Source of the DNA: Luteibacter sp. Sphag1AF
GTDB lineage: Bacteria; Pseudomonadota; Gammaproteobacteria; Xanthomonadales; Rhodanobacteraceae
Length of the DNA: 64,000 nt
NCBI RefSeq assembly: GCF_014192715.1
Contig: NZ_JACHYH010000001.1
Span: 806,001-870,000, forward strand
Direction: 5' to 3'
This document shows, piece by piece, positions 8,981 through 17,811 of this stretch. Below the pieces are notes generated by a model. The model did no database searches, had not been told where the DNA came from, and saw only the letters and a program-made list of their open reading frames with translations. A program made the translations under genes and the position numbers. The first letter of the stretch is position 1. Every line of letters starts with the position of its first letter.

Positions 8981-11780
8981 TATCCGCAGCCTGGAAGTCG
9001 TGCATTGGGACTACTGGCAGCGCTTCAGCCTGCCGCTGGATACCAACATCGTTACCGTGGTCGGCCCCAATGGCTCGGGCAAGACCACGCTGCTCGACGC
9101 GCTGCGCACGCTGCTGACCATCGACTGTGCCGGCAACCGCGACTACAAGAGCTACCTGCGCCACAACGGCAAGCCGTTCGCATGGCTGCGCGCCCGCGTG
9201 GGGAACACGCCGGGCCCCAGCGGTGAGCGTCCGTTCTTCCCGCTGATGGATCGCGAAGTCACCCTCGCCTGCCGCATCCAGAAAAAGGGTGGCGAGTGGC
9301 AACGCCAGTACGCGGTCATGGGTGGCGACGTCAGCATTGATGACATCGAGGCACGTGGCGAATGGCTGGGCCTTCGCGAGTATCGCGTGCGCCTGGAAGG
9401 CGCCGGCCTGTCGCAGGCCATCCGTCGCGTGCTCACGCTGGAACAGGGCGCAACAGACAAACTCTGCCAGATGCCGCCCAAGGCGCTGCTGGATCTGGTC
9501 TTCGACGTGTTTGGCGACAAAGTGGTGCTGGAAGACTACCAGCGCGCGCGCAACGAACAGTTTGAAGCCGACCGCGAACAGCACGACCTCGAACACCAGC
9601 TTTCACTGATTGGCGTCAGCCTGCAGGAAGTGGACGGCCGCACCCGCTCTTTCCAGGAGTGGAACGCACTGAAGCGCGAGCGCGTCGACCTGGTGGCCGA
9701 CGTGTTGCCGCGCACCGAATTCGCCGAACTGCATGGCGGCATCCGTGGCGCGCGTCCGCAACTGATCGGCCTGAAGCGCAAGCGCGACGAGCTGGAGAAG
9801 CGCGACCGCGACATCGAGGCGAAACTGGGCGAACTCGACCTCGCCGAACAGACGCTGCGCAGCGAACAGAACACGGCCGATATCGCCCGTCAGGCCGCTC
9901 GCAAGAGTCTGGACGAAGCTCGCGCATCTCTCACCGAAAACGACCTGCTGCTTCGTCAGGAGACCCGCCTGCGTGAGCAGGTCGCCGCGCAGGGTGGCGC
10001 CGATCACGAGCAGCTGGCCAACGTATTGGTGGAATCGCGCGCAAAGCTCGCGATGCTGCAAACCGACGAAGCCCGGCTGCGCAACGAACTGGCCACGCTG
10101 ACCTCGCAGCTGTCTGCATGGCGCAGTGGCCGCCGCTACACGCCGGAGTTCGAGCAATCGTTCCGCCGTGCGCTGGACGATGCAGGCATCCGCCACAGCA
10201 TGCTCAGCGAGATCGTGGAGATCACCGAGCCGCGCTGGCAGGCTGCGGTCGAAGCCGTGCTGGCGGGCTTCCGCCACGTGGTACTGCTGGACGATCCGCG
10301 TGATCGCGACAAAGCCTGGTCGCTGGGCGAAACCCATCGTTACAAGCATTTCGTCGTCGCCGATCGCGCGCCCGCCACCGGCAAGGTCACGCGCGGCTCG
10401 CTGCTGGAAGTGGTGGACTTCACCGCCGCCGCACCCGAATGGCTGCTGCGCCAGCTTGATCGCATCCAGCGCGTGGACGACGTGGCCGACGGCGCGCGCG
10501 TCGCGAAGGACCAGGACTGGATCACGCCGCAGGGCTACTTCCGCGAACGCCGAGGCGGTCGTCACCTGGGCGTGGACGATGTGTACTTCGGCGCCGCCGC
10601 GCGCGAGCGCCAGTTGGCTGATGGCGAAGCGCGCCTGCAGTCCATCGAAAAGGATCTGCGCGCGTTCGCTGATGCCCGCAAGGAATGGCAGCGAAAAGCC
10701 GGCGATGCCGAAAGCGTGCTGCGCGGCGCCAACGCCAGCGGCCAGCTGGCCGACCGTGCGGACGAGTTTGCCGAAGCTCACGCCCAGCAAGCGGGTCTGC
10801 GTGAAGACATGCAGCGCTGTGCCGACAGCTATGCAGCCGCCGAAGCCCATTACGAAGCCGTGCGCGAACGCCGGGTCAACAACTCGCGGGCGCGCGACAA
10901 CGAAGCGCGCGATCATCGTCAGGTGCAGAACCAGTTGGCCGACAGCGTGCGCATGTACGCCCAGGGCCGCACGGAACAGATCGAACGCCTGAAGGCGATC
11001 CGCGCGCGCCGTGAACACGTGCGCATTGACCAGCGCACGCCCAAGGCCATGGCTGCCCTGCGCGAACGCTATGAATCGCCCGCCGCCGTGCGCCGCGAAA
11101 TCGAACGCATCGAGCGCCGTCTGGAAGAAGGCCATTGGGAAACCGACGCCAGCTGCGTGCCGTTGCGCGACAAGCTCAGCGCCGACCACGAAGGCCTGAA
11201 ACACGATCTGGAGCGTCGCCGCGTGCATCTGGAACGCGCCTCGCGCATCACCAATGAAGCGCGCGGTGCCTACATCCAGGTGCTGCGCAATACCGTGCGC
11301 CGCTATGCCAAGAACCTGAAGGTACTGGCAGAGCTGGCTGGCATCGGCGTGGAAGTGGACCTCCCCGAACTCAGCAACGACGATCTGGCGCTGGCGTCAG
11401 CCGCGCTCAACGTCCGCTTCGAGTTCGACAAGAAAGGCTGGATCGGCATGGATGATGGCGAGGCGTCGGGCGGCCAGCAGGTGATGAAATCATTGCTGCT
11501 GCTCGTGGCGCTGATGCGCGACGAAGATCGTCCCGGCGGTTTCGTGTTCATCGACGAGCCGTTCGCGCATCTGGACATCTTCAACATCGACAAGGTCGGT
11601 GCGTTCCTGAAAACCACCAGCGCGCAGTACATCCTGACGACGCCGGCCACGCATAACGTCAACGTGTTTCAGCCGTCCGAAATTACCCTGGTCACCAGCA
11701 AGCGCCGTCCCGGTGCCACCTGGGCGCAGCCACTGGCCGTGCTGCGCCGCCGCCCGGAAACGGCGGGAGAAACGGCGTGA
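8973..11780 (+). CDS. SMC-family ATPase, MksB/JetC-like
   Basis: A 935-residue SMC-type protein. Walker A is GPNGSGKTT (residues 31-39). Two long charged coiled coils (about 180-395 and 540-770) flank a globular hinge-like region (about 400-540, with ITPQGYFRERRGGRHL). The C-terminal half has the ABC signature SGGQQ (832-836), Walker B FVFIDE (Asp 861, Glu 862) and the D-loop FAHLD. It is much shorter than E. coli MukB (1,486 residues), which fits Mks or Jet SMCs with short arms. It probably works with the two preceding gene products in DNA loop extrusion, chromosome organisation or plasmid restriction. No JetD/MksG nuclease gene follows. Confidence 0.8.
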   Translation: MFDIRSLEVVHWDYWQRFSLPLDTNIVTVVGPNGSGKTTLLDALRTLLTIDCAGNRDYKSYLRHNGKPFAWLRARVGNTPGPSGERPFFPLMDREVTLACRIQKKGGEWQRQYAVMGGDVSIDDIEARGEWLGLREYRVRLEGAGLSQAIRRVLTLEQGATDKLCQMPPKALLDLVFDVFGDKVVLEDYQRARNEQFEADREQHDLEHQLSLIGVSLQEVDGRTRSFQEWNALKRERVDLVADVLPRTEFAELHGGIRGARPQLIGLKRKRDELEKRDRDIEAKLGELDLAEQTLRSEQNTADIARQAARKSLDEARASLTENDLLLRQETRLREQVAAQGGADHEQLANVLVESRAKLAMLQTDEARLRNELATLTSQLSAWRSGRRYTPEFEQSFRRALDDAGIRHSMLSEIVEITEPRWQAAVEAVLAGFRHVVLLDDPRDRDKAWSLGETHRYKHFVVADRAPATGKVTRGSLLEVVDFTAAAPEWLLRQLDRIQRVDDVADGARVAKDQDWITPQGYFRERRGGRHLGVDDVYFGAAARERQLADGEARLQSIEKDLRAFADARKEWQRKAGDAESVLRGANASGQLADRADEFAEAHAQQAGLREDMQRCADSYAAAEAHYEAVRERRVNNSRARDNEARDHRQVQNQLADSVRMYAQGRTEQIERLKAIRARREHVRIDQRTPKAMAALRERYESPAAVRREIERIERRLEEGHWETDASCVPLRDKLSADHEGLKHDLERRRVHLERASRITNEARGAYIQVLRNTVRRYAKNLKVLAELAGIGVEVDLPELSNDDLALASAALNVRFEFDKKGWIGMDDGEASGGQQVMKSLLLLVALMRDEDRPGGFVFIDEPFAHLDIFNIDKVGAFLKTTSAQYILTTPATHNVNVFQPSEITLVTSKRRPGATWAQPLAVLRRRPETAGETA

Positions 11781-12121
11781 TCCGCTCTGCCATCGCCATC
11801 GCCCTGCTGTTTGCGGCGGGCGGCCTGTGCGCCCAGGCACTTCCCGGCAGTCCCGGCGAGTATCTCAAACGCATGGACAGCAACGGCGATGGCAAGGTGA
11901 GCGAGGCGGAATACGTTCAGTACATGAGCGAAGGCTTCCGGCGCATGGACGTCAATGGCGATGGCGTGCTGGACGCCAGCGACGGTCCCATGCGCCCGGG
12001 CGCCCGGCCGGTGCGACTGGAAGACTTCCAGCGCAACCTGATCCGGCAGTTCCATAAGCTGGACCGGAATCATGACGGTTTTCTTAATGCGCGCGAACTT
12101 GTACAACCGCCGCAAGAATAA
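11777..12121 (+). CDS. secreted EF-hand calcium-binding protein
   Basis: A 114-residue protein with an N-terminal signal peptide (hydrophobic residues 2-18, cleavage near AQA) and three EF-hand loops: DSNGDGKVSEAE, DVNGDGVLDASD and DRNHDGFLNARE. The first two have canonical Asp/Asn at positions 1, 3 and 5 and Gly at 6; the third has His at position 4. It probably acts in the periplasm or outside the cell as a calcium sensor or buffer. The GTG start overlaps the SMC stop by 4 nt, so it is in the same operon although its compartment differs from that of the SMC complex. Confidence 0.8.
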   Translation: MIRSAIAIALLFAAGGLCAQALPGSPGEYLKRMDSNGDGKVSEAEYVQYMSEGFRRMDVNGDGVLDASDGPMRPGARPVRLEDFQRNLIRQFHKLDRNHDGFLNARELVQPPQE

Positions 12122-12184
12122 TGCGACCCTGTCGGCATTCTCGTAAGATGTGACTCTTCGCAGGACAACGCGACGGTCGGGGAC

Positions 12185-13543
12185 GTGCGTTTGGACAACC
12201 AGCTCTGGGAAAGCAAATACCACGCGGCGCTTGAGCGCATGGATCGGGAGGCCAGCCAATGGCGCTCGGTCGAAGTGCTGTTGCGTCAGCTGGTGGGCAG
12301 CCTGGGTCAGGTCGCGCGCGGCACCCACGAGGAACTTGAGCCGCATCTGGATGGCGTGGAACATGCCATCCGCGGCATCTACGACGTTTCGATCCTCACT
12401 CCTCTTGTCAGCGGCCTGAGCGACGCGGTTGCTGCCTTGCGGCGCCCCCGGGCCTCCCCTGAAGGATCTTCAGCGGCATCACGCGGTGGCCTCAACGAAA
12501 GCGGCTCCTCCGTCCAGTCGGCCTTGAGCAGGTTGCTGGATCGCCTTCTCGTGGTACCCCGCCTCGCGGAACGCGCTGCCGCTCTGCGCCGGGACGTCGC
12601 CAACGCGGGCAGCCTTGTATCGCTGGCGGCCTGCGGCGAGAAGCTGACTGACCTCATCAACGAACAGCGACTGGCCCTGCAAAAGGAAATCGACGCACTT
12701 CAGTCGATCCTGCGCCACGTCACCGGCCGTCTGGATGAGATGACCCAGTACATGTCCCGGGAGCTGAACGATCAGTCGACAGGGCAATCCCACGGCCATG
12801 CGCTGGAAGCCAGCGTCGCCAATGAACTGCGCCTGCTTGGCGAAGCAGCCGTGGAACTGGAAGACATCGCCGACCTGCGCGTGCAGGTGAACGAGCGGCT
12901 TGATGCCATCGGCGAATGCTTCCGCGAATTTCGCGAACGTGAAGACAACCGCCTCACCGCGTACCGCGAGCGCGCGGAAACGATGCGCCAGCGCATCGAG
13001 CAATTGGAAACCGAACGGGCCACCCTGCAACGTTCACTGGAACGCGAGCACGAACTGGCCCAGACCGACACGATGATTGGCATGCCAAACCGGCTCGCCT
13101 ACGAAAAGCGCATCGAAGCAGCGTTTGAAAACTGGCAGGCAACAGGCCGCAACCTCGCCATTGCCGCCATCGACATCGACCACTTCAAGAGCATCAACGA
13201 CACCTACGGCCACACGGCAGGTGACGCGGTGCTGCGAGTCATCGGCCAGGCGCTGGTAAAGCACGTACGCCCCTGCGATTTCGTAGCGCGCTATGGCGGC
13301 GAAGAATTCATCGTGATCTTCGATGACGCCGATGAAGAAGAGTCGCTGCTGGTCTGCGAGCGACTGCGCGGGAAGATTCAGCACCTGTCCTTCCATGCCA
13401 GCAGGCAGCCCGTGCGGGTCACCGCATCCATCGGTGTGGCGCGTTTCCTGCCCGGCGACAATCCCCGCTCGGTGTTCGAACGCGCCGACCTGGCGCTTTA
13501 CACGGCCAAGAACGGCGGCCGTAACCGTTGCGTGGTGGGCTGA
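12185..13543 (+). CDS. diguanylate cyclase with N-terminal helical region
   Basis: A 452-residue GGDEF protein that makes cyclic-di-GMP. The catalytic motif is GGEEF (371-375). An inhibitory I-site RPCD (362-365) lies exactly five residues upstream, so product feedback inhibition is expected. The substrate-site segments DIDHFKSIND and GHTAGDAVL are intact. The N-terminal ~270 residues are soluble and largely coiled-coil, with no transmembrane segment or recognised sensor domain, so the input signal is unknown. The GTG start at 12185 is preceded by a G-rich stretch; a TTG two codons later is an alternative. TAAGAT at 12144-12149 may be a -10 element. Confidence 0.88.
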   Translation: MRLDNQLWESKYHAALERMDREASQWRSVEVLLRQLVGSLGQVARGTHEELEPHLDGVEHAIRGIYDVSILTPLVSGLSDAVAALRRPRASPEGSSAASRGGLNESGSSVQSALSRLLDRLLVVPRLAERAAALRRDVANAGSLVSLAACGEKLTDLINEQRLALQKEIDALQSILRHVTGRLDEMTQYMSRELNDQSTGQSHGHALEASVANELRLLGEAAVELEDIADLRVQVNERLDAIGECFREFREREDNRLTAYRERAETMRQRIEQLETERATLQRSLEREHELAQTDTMIGMPNRLAYEKRIEAAFENWQATGRNLAIAAIDIDHFKSINDTYGHTAGDAVLRVIGQALVKHVRPCDFVARYGGEEFIVIFDDADEEESLLVCERLRGKIQHLSFHASRQPVRVTASIGVARFLPGDNPRSVFERADLALYTAKNGGRNRCVVG

Positions 13544-13552
13544 CGCCGCCGG

Positions 13553-13804
13553 TCAGCAGAAGCGCTGCCGCTCCACAAACCTGTCGCGATCATGCGCGGG
13601 AGCCTGATCGCTCTGGAAGCTGTGCCCGGCAGCCTCAAGATGAACGCAATCGTCCAGGACGCCTGCGTCGTGTTGATGTACCGGCGCCTTCGCTGCGCGC
13701 AACAGGGCCGCTGAAGGCGCCACGTGTTCGTCCATGCGGGCCATCGACAACGACAGGCCAAAGAACCAGGCCATCACCAGCAGTACGAAATATCGCTGCT
13801 TCAT
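13553..13804 (-). CDS. small exported or membrane-anchored protein, unknown
   Basis: An 83-residue protein with one N-terminal hydrophobic segment (YFVLLVMAWFFGLSLSMA), then a His/Asp/Ala-rich hydrophilic tail of about 60 residues containing two Cys. GAGGAG lies 7 nt upstream of the ATG at 13804, a strong ribosome site that supports a real gene. The tail contains several His (HVAPS, VHQHDAG), so metal binding is conceivable but unproven. It converges on the diguanylate cyclase gene with a 9-bp gap. No family recognised. Confidence 0.5.
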   Translation of the reverse strand: MKQRYFVLLVMAWFFGLSLSMARMDEHVAPSAALLRAAKAPVHQHDAGVLDDCVHLEAAGHSFQSDQAPAHDRDRFVERQRFC

Positions 13805-13826
13805 GTCATTGCTCCTCGCATGCGGG

Positions 13827-13871
13827 CCACTCTCTCCAATGTCGGAGGGCAAGCCATTTTCTTGAGAGTGG
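13827..13871. repeat. 8-bp inverted repeat upstream of the small exported protein gene
   Basis: CCACTCTC (13827-13834) and GAGAGTGG (13864-13871) form perfect arms separated by 29 nt. The site lies about 25 nt upstream of the minus-strand gene that starts at 13804. It could be an operator or an mRNA structure, and nothing else supports either reading. Confidence 0.25.
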
Positions 13872-13958
13872 GCGCAGGCACACCATGAGCTTCGCGCCCT
13901 TTACGCCCTTCCTGTCTCCGCTGCCCGGCGTGGCTGCTCACCTACACAGCCTCACGAT

Positions 13959-14648
13959 TCAGGCCACGCCGAACAGATAACCCACCGCAGAACTGGCTGC
14001 CATGGCCGCCGCCCCCCAGAAGCCGATACGCCAGGCACCCCTGATCATATTCGCACCTCCAAGTTTCGCCGACATGGCACCCAGCCCCAGCAACGCCAGC
14101 AGGGCAACCACAATGACAGCGGCGGCCAGATAAGCCGCAGGTGCAAGCCATGCGGCCAGCAACGGAAGCAGCGCGCCACTGGCAAAACTGAGTGCGGAGG
14201 CGGCCGACGCCTGCAAAGGCCGGGCGGCGGTGCTGTCGTGCATGCCCAGTTCGTCGCGGGCGTGGGCCTGCAAGGCATCGTGCTTCATCAGCTGCTCGGC
14301 TACCTCGTGGGCAAGCTCGCGGGAAAGACCGCGCATCACATAGATTTCGGTCAGTTCCTTGTGCTCTCCCGTCGGATCATTGGCCAGCTCCCAGGACTCA
14401 AGCTCCAGTTCGGCACGTTCACTGTCAGCCTGCGACGACACGGACACATACTCACCGGCCGCCATCGACATGGCACCAGCCACAAGTCCGGCCACACCCG
14501 CCACCAGCACACCGCCCGCTCCCGCTTCAGCCGACGCCACGCCAATCATCAGGCTGGCCGTAGAAAGGATGCCGTCGTTTGCCCCAAGCACAGCTGCGCG
14601 CAACCAGGCCATCCGGCCGGTGCGGTGGTGTTCGTAATGGCGCCTCAT
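13959..14648 (-). CDS. VIT/CCC1-family Fe2+/Mn2+ transporter
   Basis: A 229-residue membrane protein of the vacuolar iron transporter (VIT1/CCC1) family, as found in many proteobacteria. The N-terminal LGANDGILSTASLMIGVASA is the family signature, followed by GAMSMAAGEYVSVSSQAD. A central acidic cytoplasmic region rich in Glu and His (about 75-140) matches the metal-binding domain, and a C-terminal trio of transmembrane helices follows. It probably exports or sequesters Fe2+ or Mn2+. It begins inside the last codons of the upstream FUSC-like gene (4-nt overlap), so the two are co-translated. Confidence 0.85.
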   Translation of the reverse strand: MRRHYEHHRTGRMAWLRAAVLGANDGILSTASLMIGVASAEAGAGGVLVAGVAGLVAGAMSMAAGEYVSVSSQADSERAELELESWELANDPTGEHKELTEIYVMRGLSRELAHEVAEQLMKHDALQAHARDELGMHDSTAARPLQASAASALSFASGALLPLLAAWLAPAAYLAAAVIVVALLALLGLGAMSAKLGGANMIRGAWRIGFWGAAAMAASSAVGYLFGVA

Positions 14649-15253
14649 GCGTCCTCTTCCCGGGTCTGTTGGTCGATGAAGCGTGCCTGCACGCGCGCGG
14701 TCAGCCAGCTCACCGTGAGCGCGCATGCCGTGCCCAGCGCCACCTCGCCCACCCGGACGAAGGCCAGCTGCCAGGCGGGCCCGGTGGAAGGCACGAGGAG
14801 AATGATGGTCGCGGTGATCGCGCCCAGCCGGGCCGAGGCGCCAGCGTTGAGCATCCAGCAGACCACGATGACAAGGAAGACCGCCGCCACGTAGGAATAG
14901 ATCTGCCCGACATCCAGATACAGGCCCAGCAGACCGGCCACGGCGCCCAGCGCCGCGCCAATGCACTGGTCACGGGAAGAAGTGCGCGTATCGGTGTAGT
15001 TGAGCTGGGTGACGGCAATGGCCGTGATGGCAGCCCAGAAGGCCTGATGGGTGTGCAGCAGCAGGCCGATGCCGTAGGCGGTGAGAGACGCCAGCACTGC
15101 CTGAATGCCCATCAGCAGGCCTTTCAGCACCCGATGGCCGATGGGCATGGAGCGGAACAGGTAATCTAGCGCCTGCTCTGCCCGGTCCAGCCGCAGCATC
15201 CTGTAAGCGGCCGCCGAACGGCGGGGGCTGCGGGTGCGCTCGTTGTGTGTCAT
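14645..15253 (-). CDS. FUSC/aromatic acid exporter-like inner-membrane protein
   Basis: A 202-residue membrane protein with about five hydrophobic segments and the FUSC-type pattern around FWAAITAIAVTQLNYTDT and GAALGAVAGLLGLYLDVG. Larger FUSC proteins (YccS, AaeB) have two such bundles plus a cytoplasmic domain. This one is the short single-bundle form. The substrate is not evident. The ATG at 15253 with GAGGA 10 nt upstream is preferred over longer extensions because residues after it begin the basic cytoplasmic leader MTHNERTRSPRR. It is followed by the VIT gene with a 4-nt overlap. Confidence 0.7.
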   Translation of the reverse strand: MTHNERTRSPRRSAAAYRMLRLDRAEQALDYLFRSMPIGHRVLKGLLMGIQAVLASLTAYGIGLLLHTHQAFWAAITAIAVTQLNYTDTRTSSRDQCIGAALGAVAGLLGLYLDVGQIYSYVAAVFLVIVVCWMLNAGASARLGAITATIILLVPSTGPAWQLAFVRVGEVALGTACALTVSWLTARVQARFIDQQTREEDA

Positions 15254-15395
15254 CGAAAGATGATCCTCAACCACTCCTCCCGGAGTAATGCCCCATGGTA
15301 TCGCGCTGATTCCCCGACAGGCCGACTGGCCGCACAATAGCGGGAGTTCAGCGCCCGGCAACGGCCCGCTTCCCACCCCACCAGTGAGATCTTCG

Positions 15396-15902
15396 ATGTC
15401 CATCACGATGTATCACGCCACAGTGCCCGGCCTTGTCCGCGCGCTCAACGCCCTTTCCGCCGTTCTGAAAAAAGGCGAAACCCACGCCACGGATCGCAAG
15501 ATCGCGCCGGAAGTACTGCTCAATACGCGCATCACGCCGGACATGTTCCCGCTGATCCGCCAGGTGCAGATCGCCACCGACATGGCCAAGGGTGCCGTGG
15601 CGCGTCTTGCCGGCGTCGAGCCGATCCGCCTTGACGACAACGAAACCACGTTCGCCGAGCTGTACGCGCGCATCGACACCGTGGTTGCACTGCTTCAGAG
15701 CTTCACGCCCGAGCAGATCGACGGCAGTGAAGACCGCGACATCGTCCTGAACATGCGCACCGGCGACATGCACTTCAAGGGACAGGATTACCTGCTGGGC
15801 TTCGTGCTGCCCAACGTGTACTTCCACTGCACCACCGCGTACGCCATCCTGCGTGGCGTCGGCGTGGTGCTCGGCAAGTCCGACTTCATCGGCAAGCCGT
15901 AA
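15396..15902 (+). CDS. DUF1993 family protein
   Basis: A 168-residue soluble protein matching the DUF1993 pattern: N-terminal YHATVPGLVRALNALSAVLKK, then LNTRITPDMFPLIRQVQ, and a C-terminal FVLPNVYFHCTTAYAILRG. The fold resembles the DinB-like four-helix bundle. His residues at the helix ends (YHAT, FHCTTAY) are positioned like DinB metal ligands, which is inference. The function is unknown. It is transcribed away from the FUSC/VIT pair, and a perfect 12-bp hairpin follows its stop codon. Confidence 0.8.
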   Translation: MSITMYHATVPGLVRALNALSAVLKKGETHATDRKIAPEVLLNTRITPDMFPLIRQVQIATDMAKGAVARLAGVEPIRLDDNETTFAELYARIDTVVALLQSFTPEQIDGSEDRDIVLNMRTGDMHFKGQDYLLGFVLPNVYFHCTTAYAILRGVGVVLGKSDFIGKP

Positions 15903-15912
15903 GCACGCAAAG

Positions 15913-15941
15913 AAAGGGAGGTGGATGACCCACCTCCCTTT
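15913..15941. terminator. bidirectional terminator-like hairpin between convergent genes
   Basis: Perfect 12-bp arms (15913-15924 and 15930-15941) with a 5-nt ATGAC loop lie between the DUF1993 stop at 15902 and the ABC permease stop at 15947. The stem ends in AAA/TTT, giving a short T-run on both strands. Confidence 0.7.
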
Positions 15942-15946
15942 CAGCA

Positions 15947-16708
15947 TCAGGCTTTCAGTTTCCAGCCCGTGCGGAAGATCCACCACACCGCAATCAGGCA
16001 CAGCGCCATGAAGCCCAGTGTCATGCCGGCACTGACCACCACATCCACGTCGGCCTTGCCGTAGAAGCTCCAGCGGAAGCCCGAGACCAGATAGACCACC
16101 GGGTTGAACAGCGTGATCTTCTGCCAGATGGGCGGCAGCATGCTGATCGAATAGAAGCTGCCACCCAGGAAGGTAAGCGGCGTCATGATCATCAACGGCA
16201 CCACCTGAAGCTTCTGGAAGTCGTCAGCCCACAGACCGATGATGAAGCCGAACAGGCTGAACGTGACGGCGGTAAGCACCAGAAAGCCGATCATCCAGAA
16301 CGGATGTTCGATGTGATATGCCACGAAGAAACGTGCGGTCACCAGAATCAGCAGACCGAGCACGATCGACTTGGTCGCGGCGGCACCCACATAGCCGATG
16401 ACCACTTCCACATACGACACGGGCGCCGACAGAAGCTCGTAGATCGTGCCCGCCCACTTGGGCATGTAGATGCCGAAGGCCGCGTTGGAGATGCTCTCGT
16501 TGAGCAACGACAGCATGATGAGGCCGGGAATGATGAACGCGCCGTACGACACACCATCCACTTCGCCCATGCGCGAGCCGATGGCGGCACCGAACACCAC
16601 GAAATACAGCGAGGTGGAAAGCACCGGGGAGGCGATGCTCTGCATCAGCGTGCGGAAGGTGCGCGCCATTTCAAAACGGTAGATGGCCCTGATCGCGTGG
16701 ATGTTCAT
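15947..16708 (-). CDS. ABC-2 type transporter permease
   Basis: A 253-residue integral membrane protein with six predicted helices and the ABC-2 (DrrB/YadH/NodJ-like) pattern. [20 protein letters not shown] and the C-terminal [17 protein letters not shown] followed by [13 protein letters not shown] are diagnostic of the YadH/NodJ group. It forms an exporter with the ATPase encoded immediately upstream; the two genes overlap by 4 nt (ATGA). The substrate is unknown; E. coli YadGH, the closest pattern, is also uncharacterised. Confidence 0.9.
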   Translation of the reverse strand: MNIHAIRAIYRFEMARTFRTLMQSIASPVLSTSLYFVVFGAAIGSRMGEVDGVSYGAFIIPGLIMLSLLNESISNAAFGIYMPKWAGTIYELLSAPVSYVEVVIGYVGAAATKSIVLGLLILVTARFFVAYHIEHPFWMIGFLVLTAVTFSLFGFIIGLWADDFQKLQVVPLMIMTPLTFLGGSFYSISMLPPIWQKITLFNPVVYLVSGFRWSFYGKADVDVVVSAGMTLGFMALCLIAVWWIFRTGWKLKA

Positions 16709-17670
16709 GCGCGCGACCTCACGAGGCTGACGAAAATGTCTTCGAGTGAACTCTCACTGGAATGCAGATCCTTGAAGTCGATGCCCAGTTCGCTCAGGCG
16801 ACGCAGCAACGGAGCGATACCGGTTTCTTCCGTCTGGGTATCAAAGGTGTACACCAGCTGCTGGCCATCAGCAGACAGCTCCAGGGGCAAATCGGCCAGG
16901 TCGGCCGGAATGGCGCTCAGGGGCGACTGCAATTGCAGTGAGAGCTGCTTCTTGCCCAGCTTACGCATGAGCGTGGTTTTTTCTTCCACCACGATCAGCT
17001 CGCCACGGCTGATGACACCGATGCGATCAGCCATCTCCTCCGCTTCTTCGATGTAGTGCGTGGTCAGGATGATAGTGACACCGGCCTCGCGAAGCTTGTG
17101 CACCATCTGCCACATGTCGTGCCGAAGCTCCACGTCCACACCTGCGGTGGGCTCGTCGAGGAACAGCACGCGCGGCTCGTGCGCCAGCGCCTTGGCGATC
17201 AGTACACGGCGTTTCATGCCACCGGACAGCGTCATGATTTTCGCATCACGCTTTTCCCAGAGCGACAGGTCGCGCAACACGCGCTCCAGATACGCCGGGT
17301 CCGGCGCGCGGCCAAACAGGCCGCGACTGAACTTCACCGTGGCCCACACGCTTTCAAAAGCATCGGTGGACAGTTCCTGCGGCACCAGACCGATGAGGCT
17401 TCGCGCCGAACGGAAGTCGTGCGCGATGTCATGACCGTCCACCAGCACATTGCCTTCGCTGCCGGTGACGATGCCGCATACGATGCTGATCAGCGTGGTC
17501 TTGCCTGCGCCGTTGGGGCCCAGCAGCGCAAAAATTTCGCCGCGACGAATATCCAGATCAACGCGCTTCAGCGCCTGGAATCCACTCTTGTAGGTTTTGG
17601 ACACGCCACGTATGGAAACGATGGCTTCGGCGGATGGCGCAGCATCCGGCCGTGATTCGATCACTGGCAT
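16705..17670 (-). CDS. ABC transporter ATP-binding protein (YadG/DrrA-like)
   Basis: A 321-residue ATPase with Walker [10 protein letters not shown] (about 53-61), Q-loop VPQELS, signature LSGGMKRR, Walker [13 protein letters not shown] and switch His in TTHY. The extra ~80-residue C-terminal domain is typical of DrrA/YadG exporters. It pairs with the permease that follows. The ATG at 17670 has AAGGA about 11 nt upstream; codons further upstream run into the intergenic region shared with the divergent tag gene and are less likely. Confidence 0.93.
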   Translation of the reverse strand: MPVIESRPDAAPSAEAIVSIRGVSKTYKSGFQALKRVDLDIRRGEIFALLGPNGAGKTTLISIVCGIVTGSEGNVLVDGHDIAHDFRSARSLIGLVPQELSTDAFESVWATVKFSRGLFGRAPDPAYLERVLRDLSLWEKRDAKIMTLSGGMKRRVLIAKALAHEPRVLFLDEPTAGVDVELRHDMWQMVHKLREAGVTIILTTHYIEEAEEMADRIGVISRGELIVVEEKTTLMRKLGKKQLSLQLQSPLSAIPADLADLPLELSADGQQLVYTFDTQTEETGIAPLLRRLSELGIDFKDLHSSESSLEDIFVSLVRSRA

Positions 17671-17811
17671 GGGGAAACCGGTCCTTGGGGAATTCAGCTG
17701 TGGGCGATGGTAGACCCACCTGACGCCCTCTGTCGCGGGATGCACCTGAAGCCTTGCCGCAGGGCCATCGGCGCCACTAGCCTTGGAACGATCACACCGA
17801 GGAATACCCGC

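Noticed and set aside
9603-11228. 541-codon minus-strand frame opposite the SMC gene
   Set aside because: Its His/Gln/Ala-rich composition is typical of reverse-complement shadows; the SMC reading has complete motifs.
11781-12184. Search for a JetD/MksG nuclease downstream of the SMC gene
   Set aside because: The next genes are an EF-hand protein and a diguanylate cyclase; neither resembles a topoisomerase VI-like nuclease.
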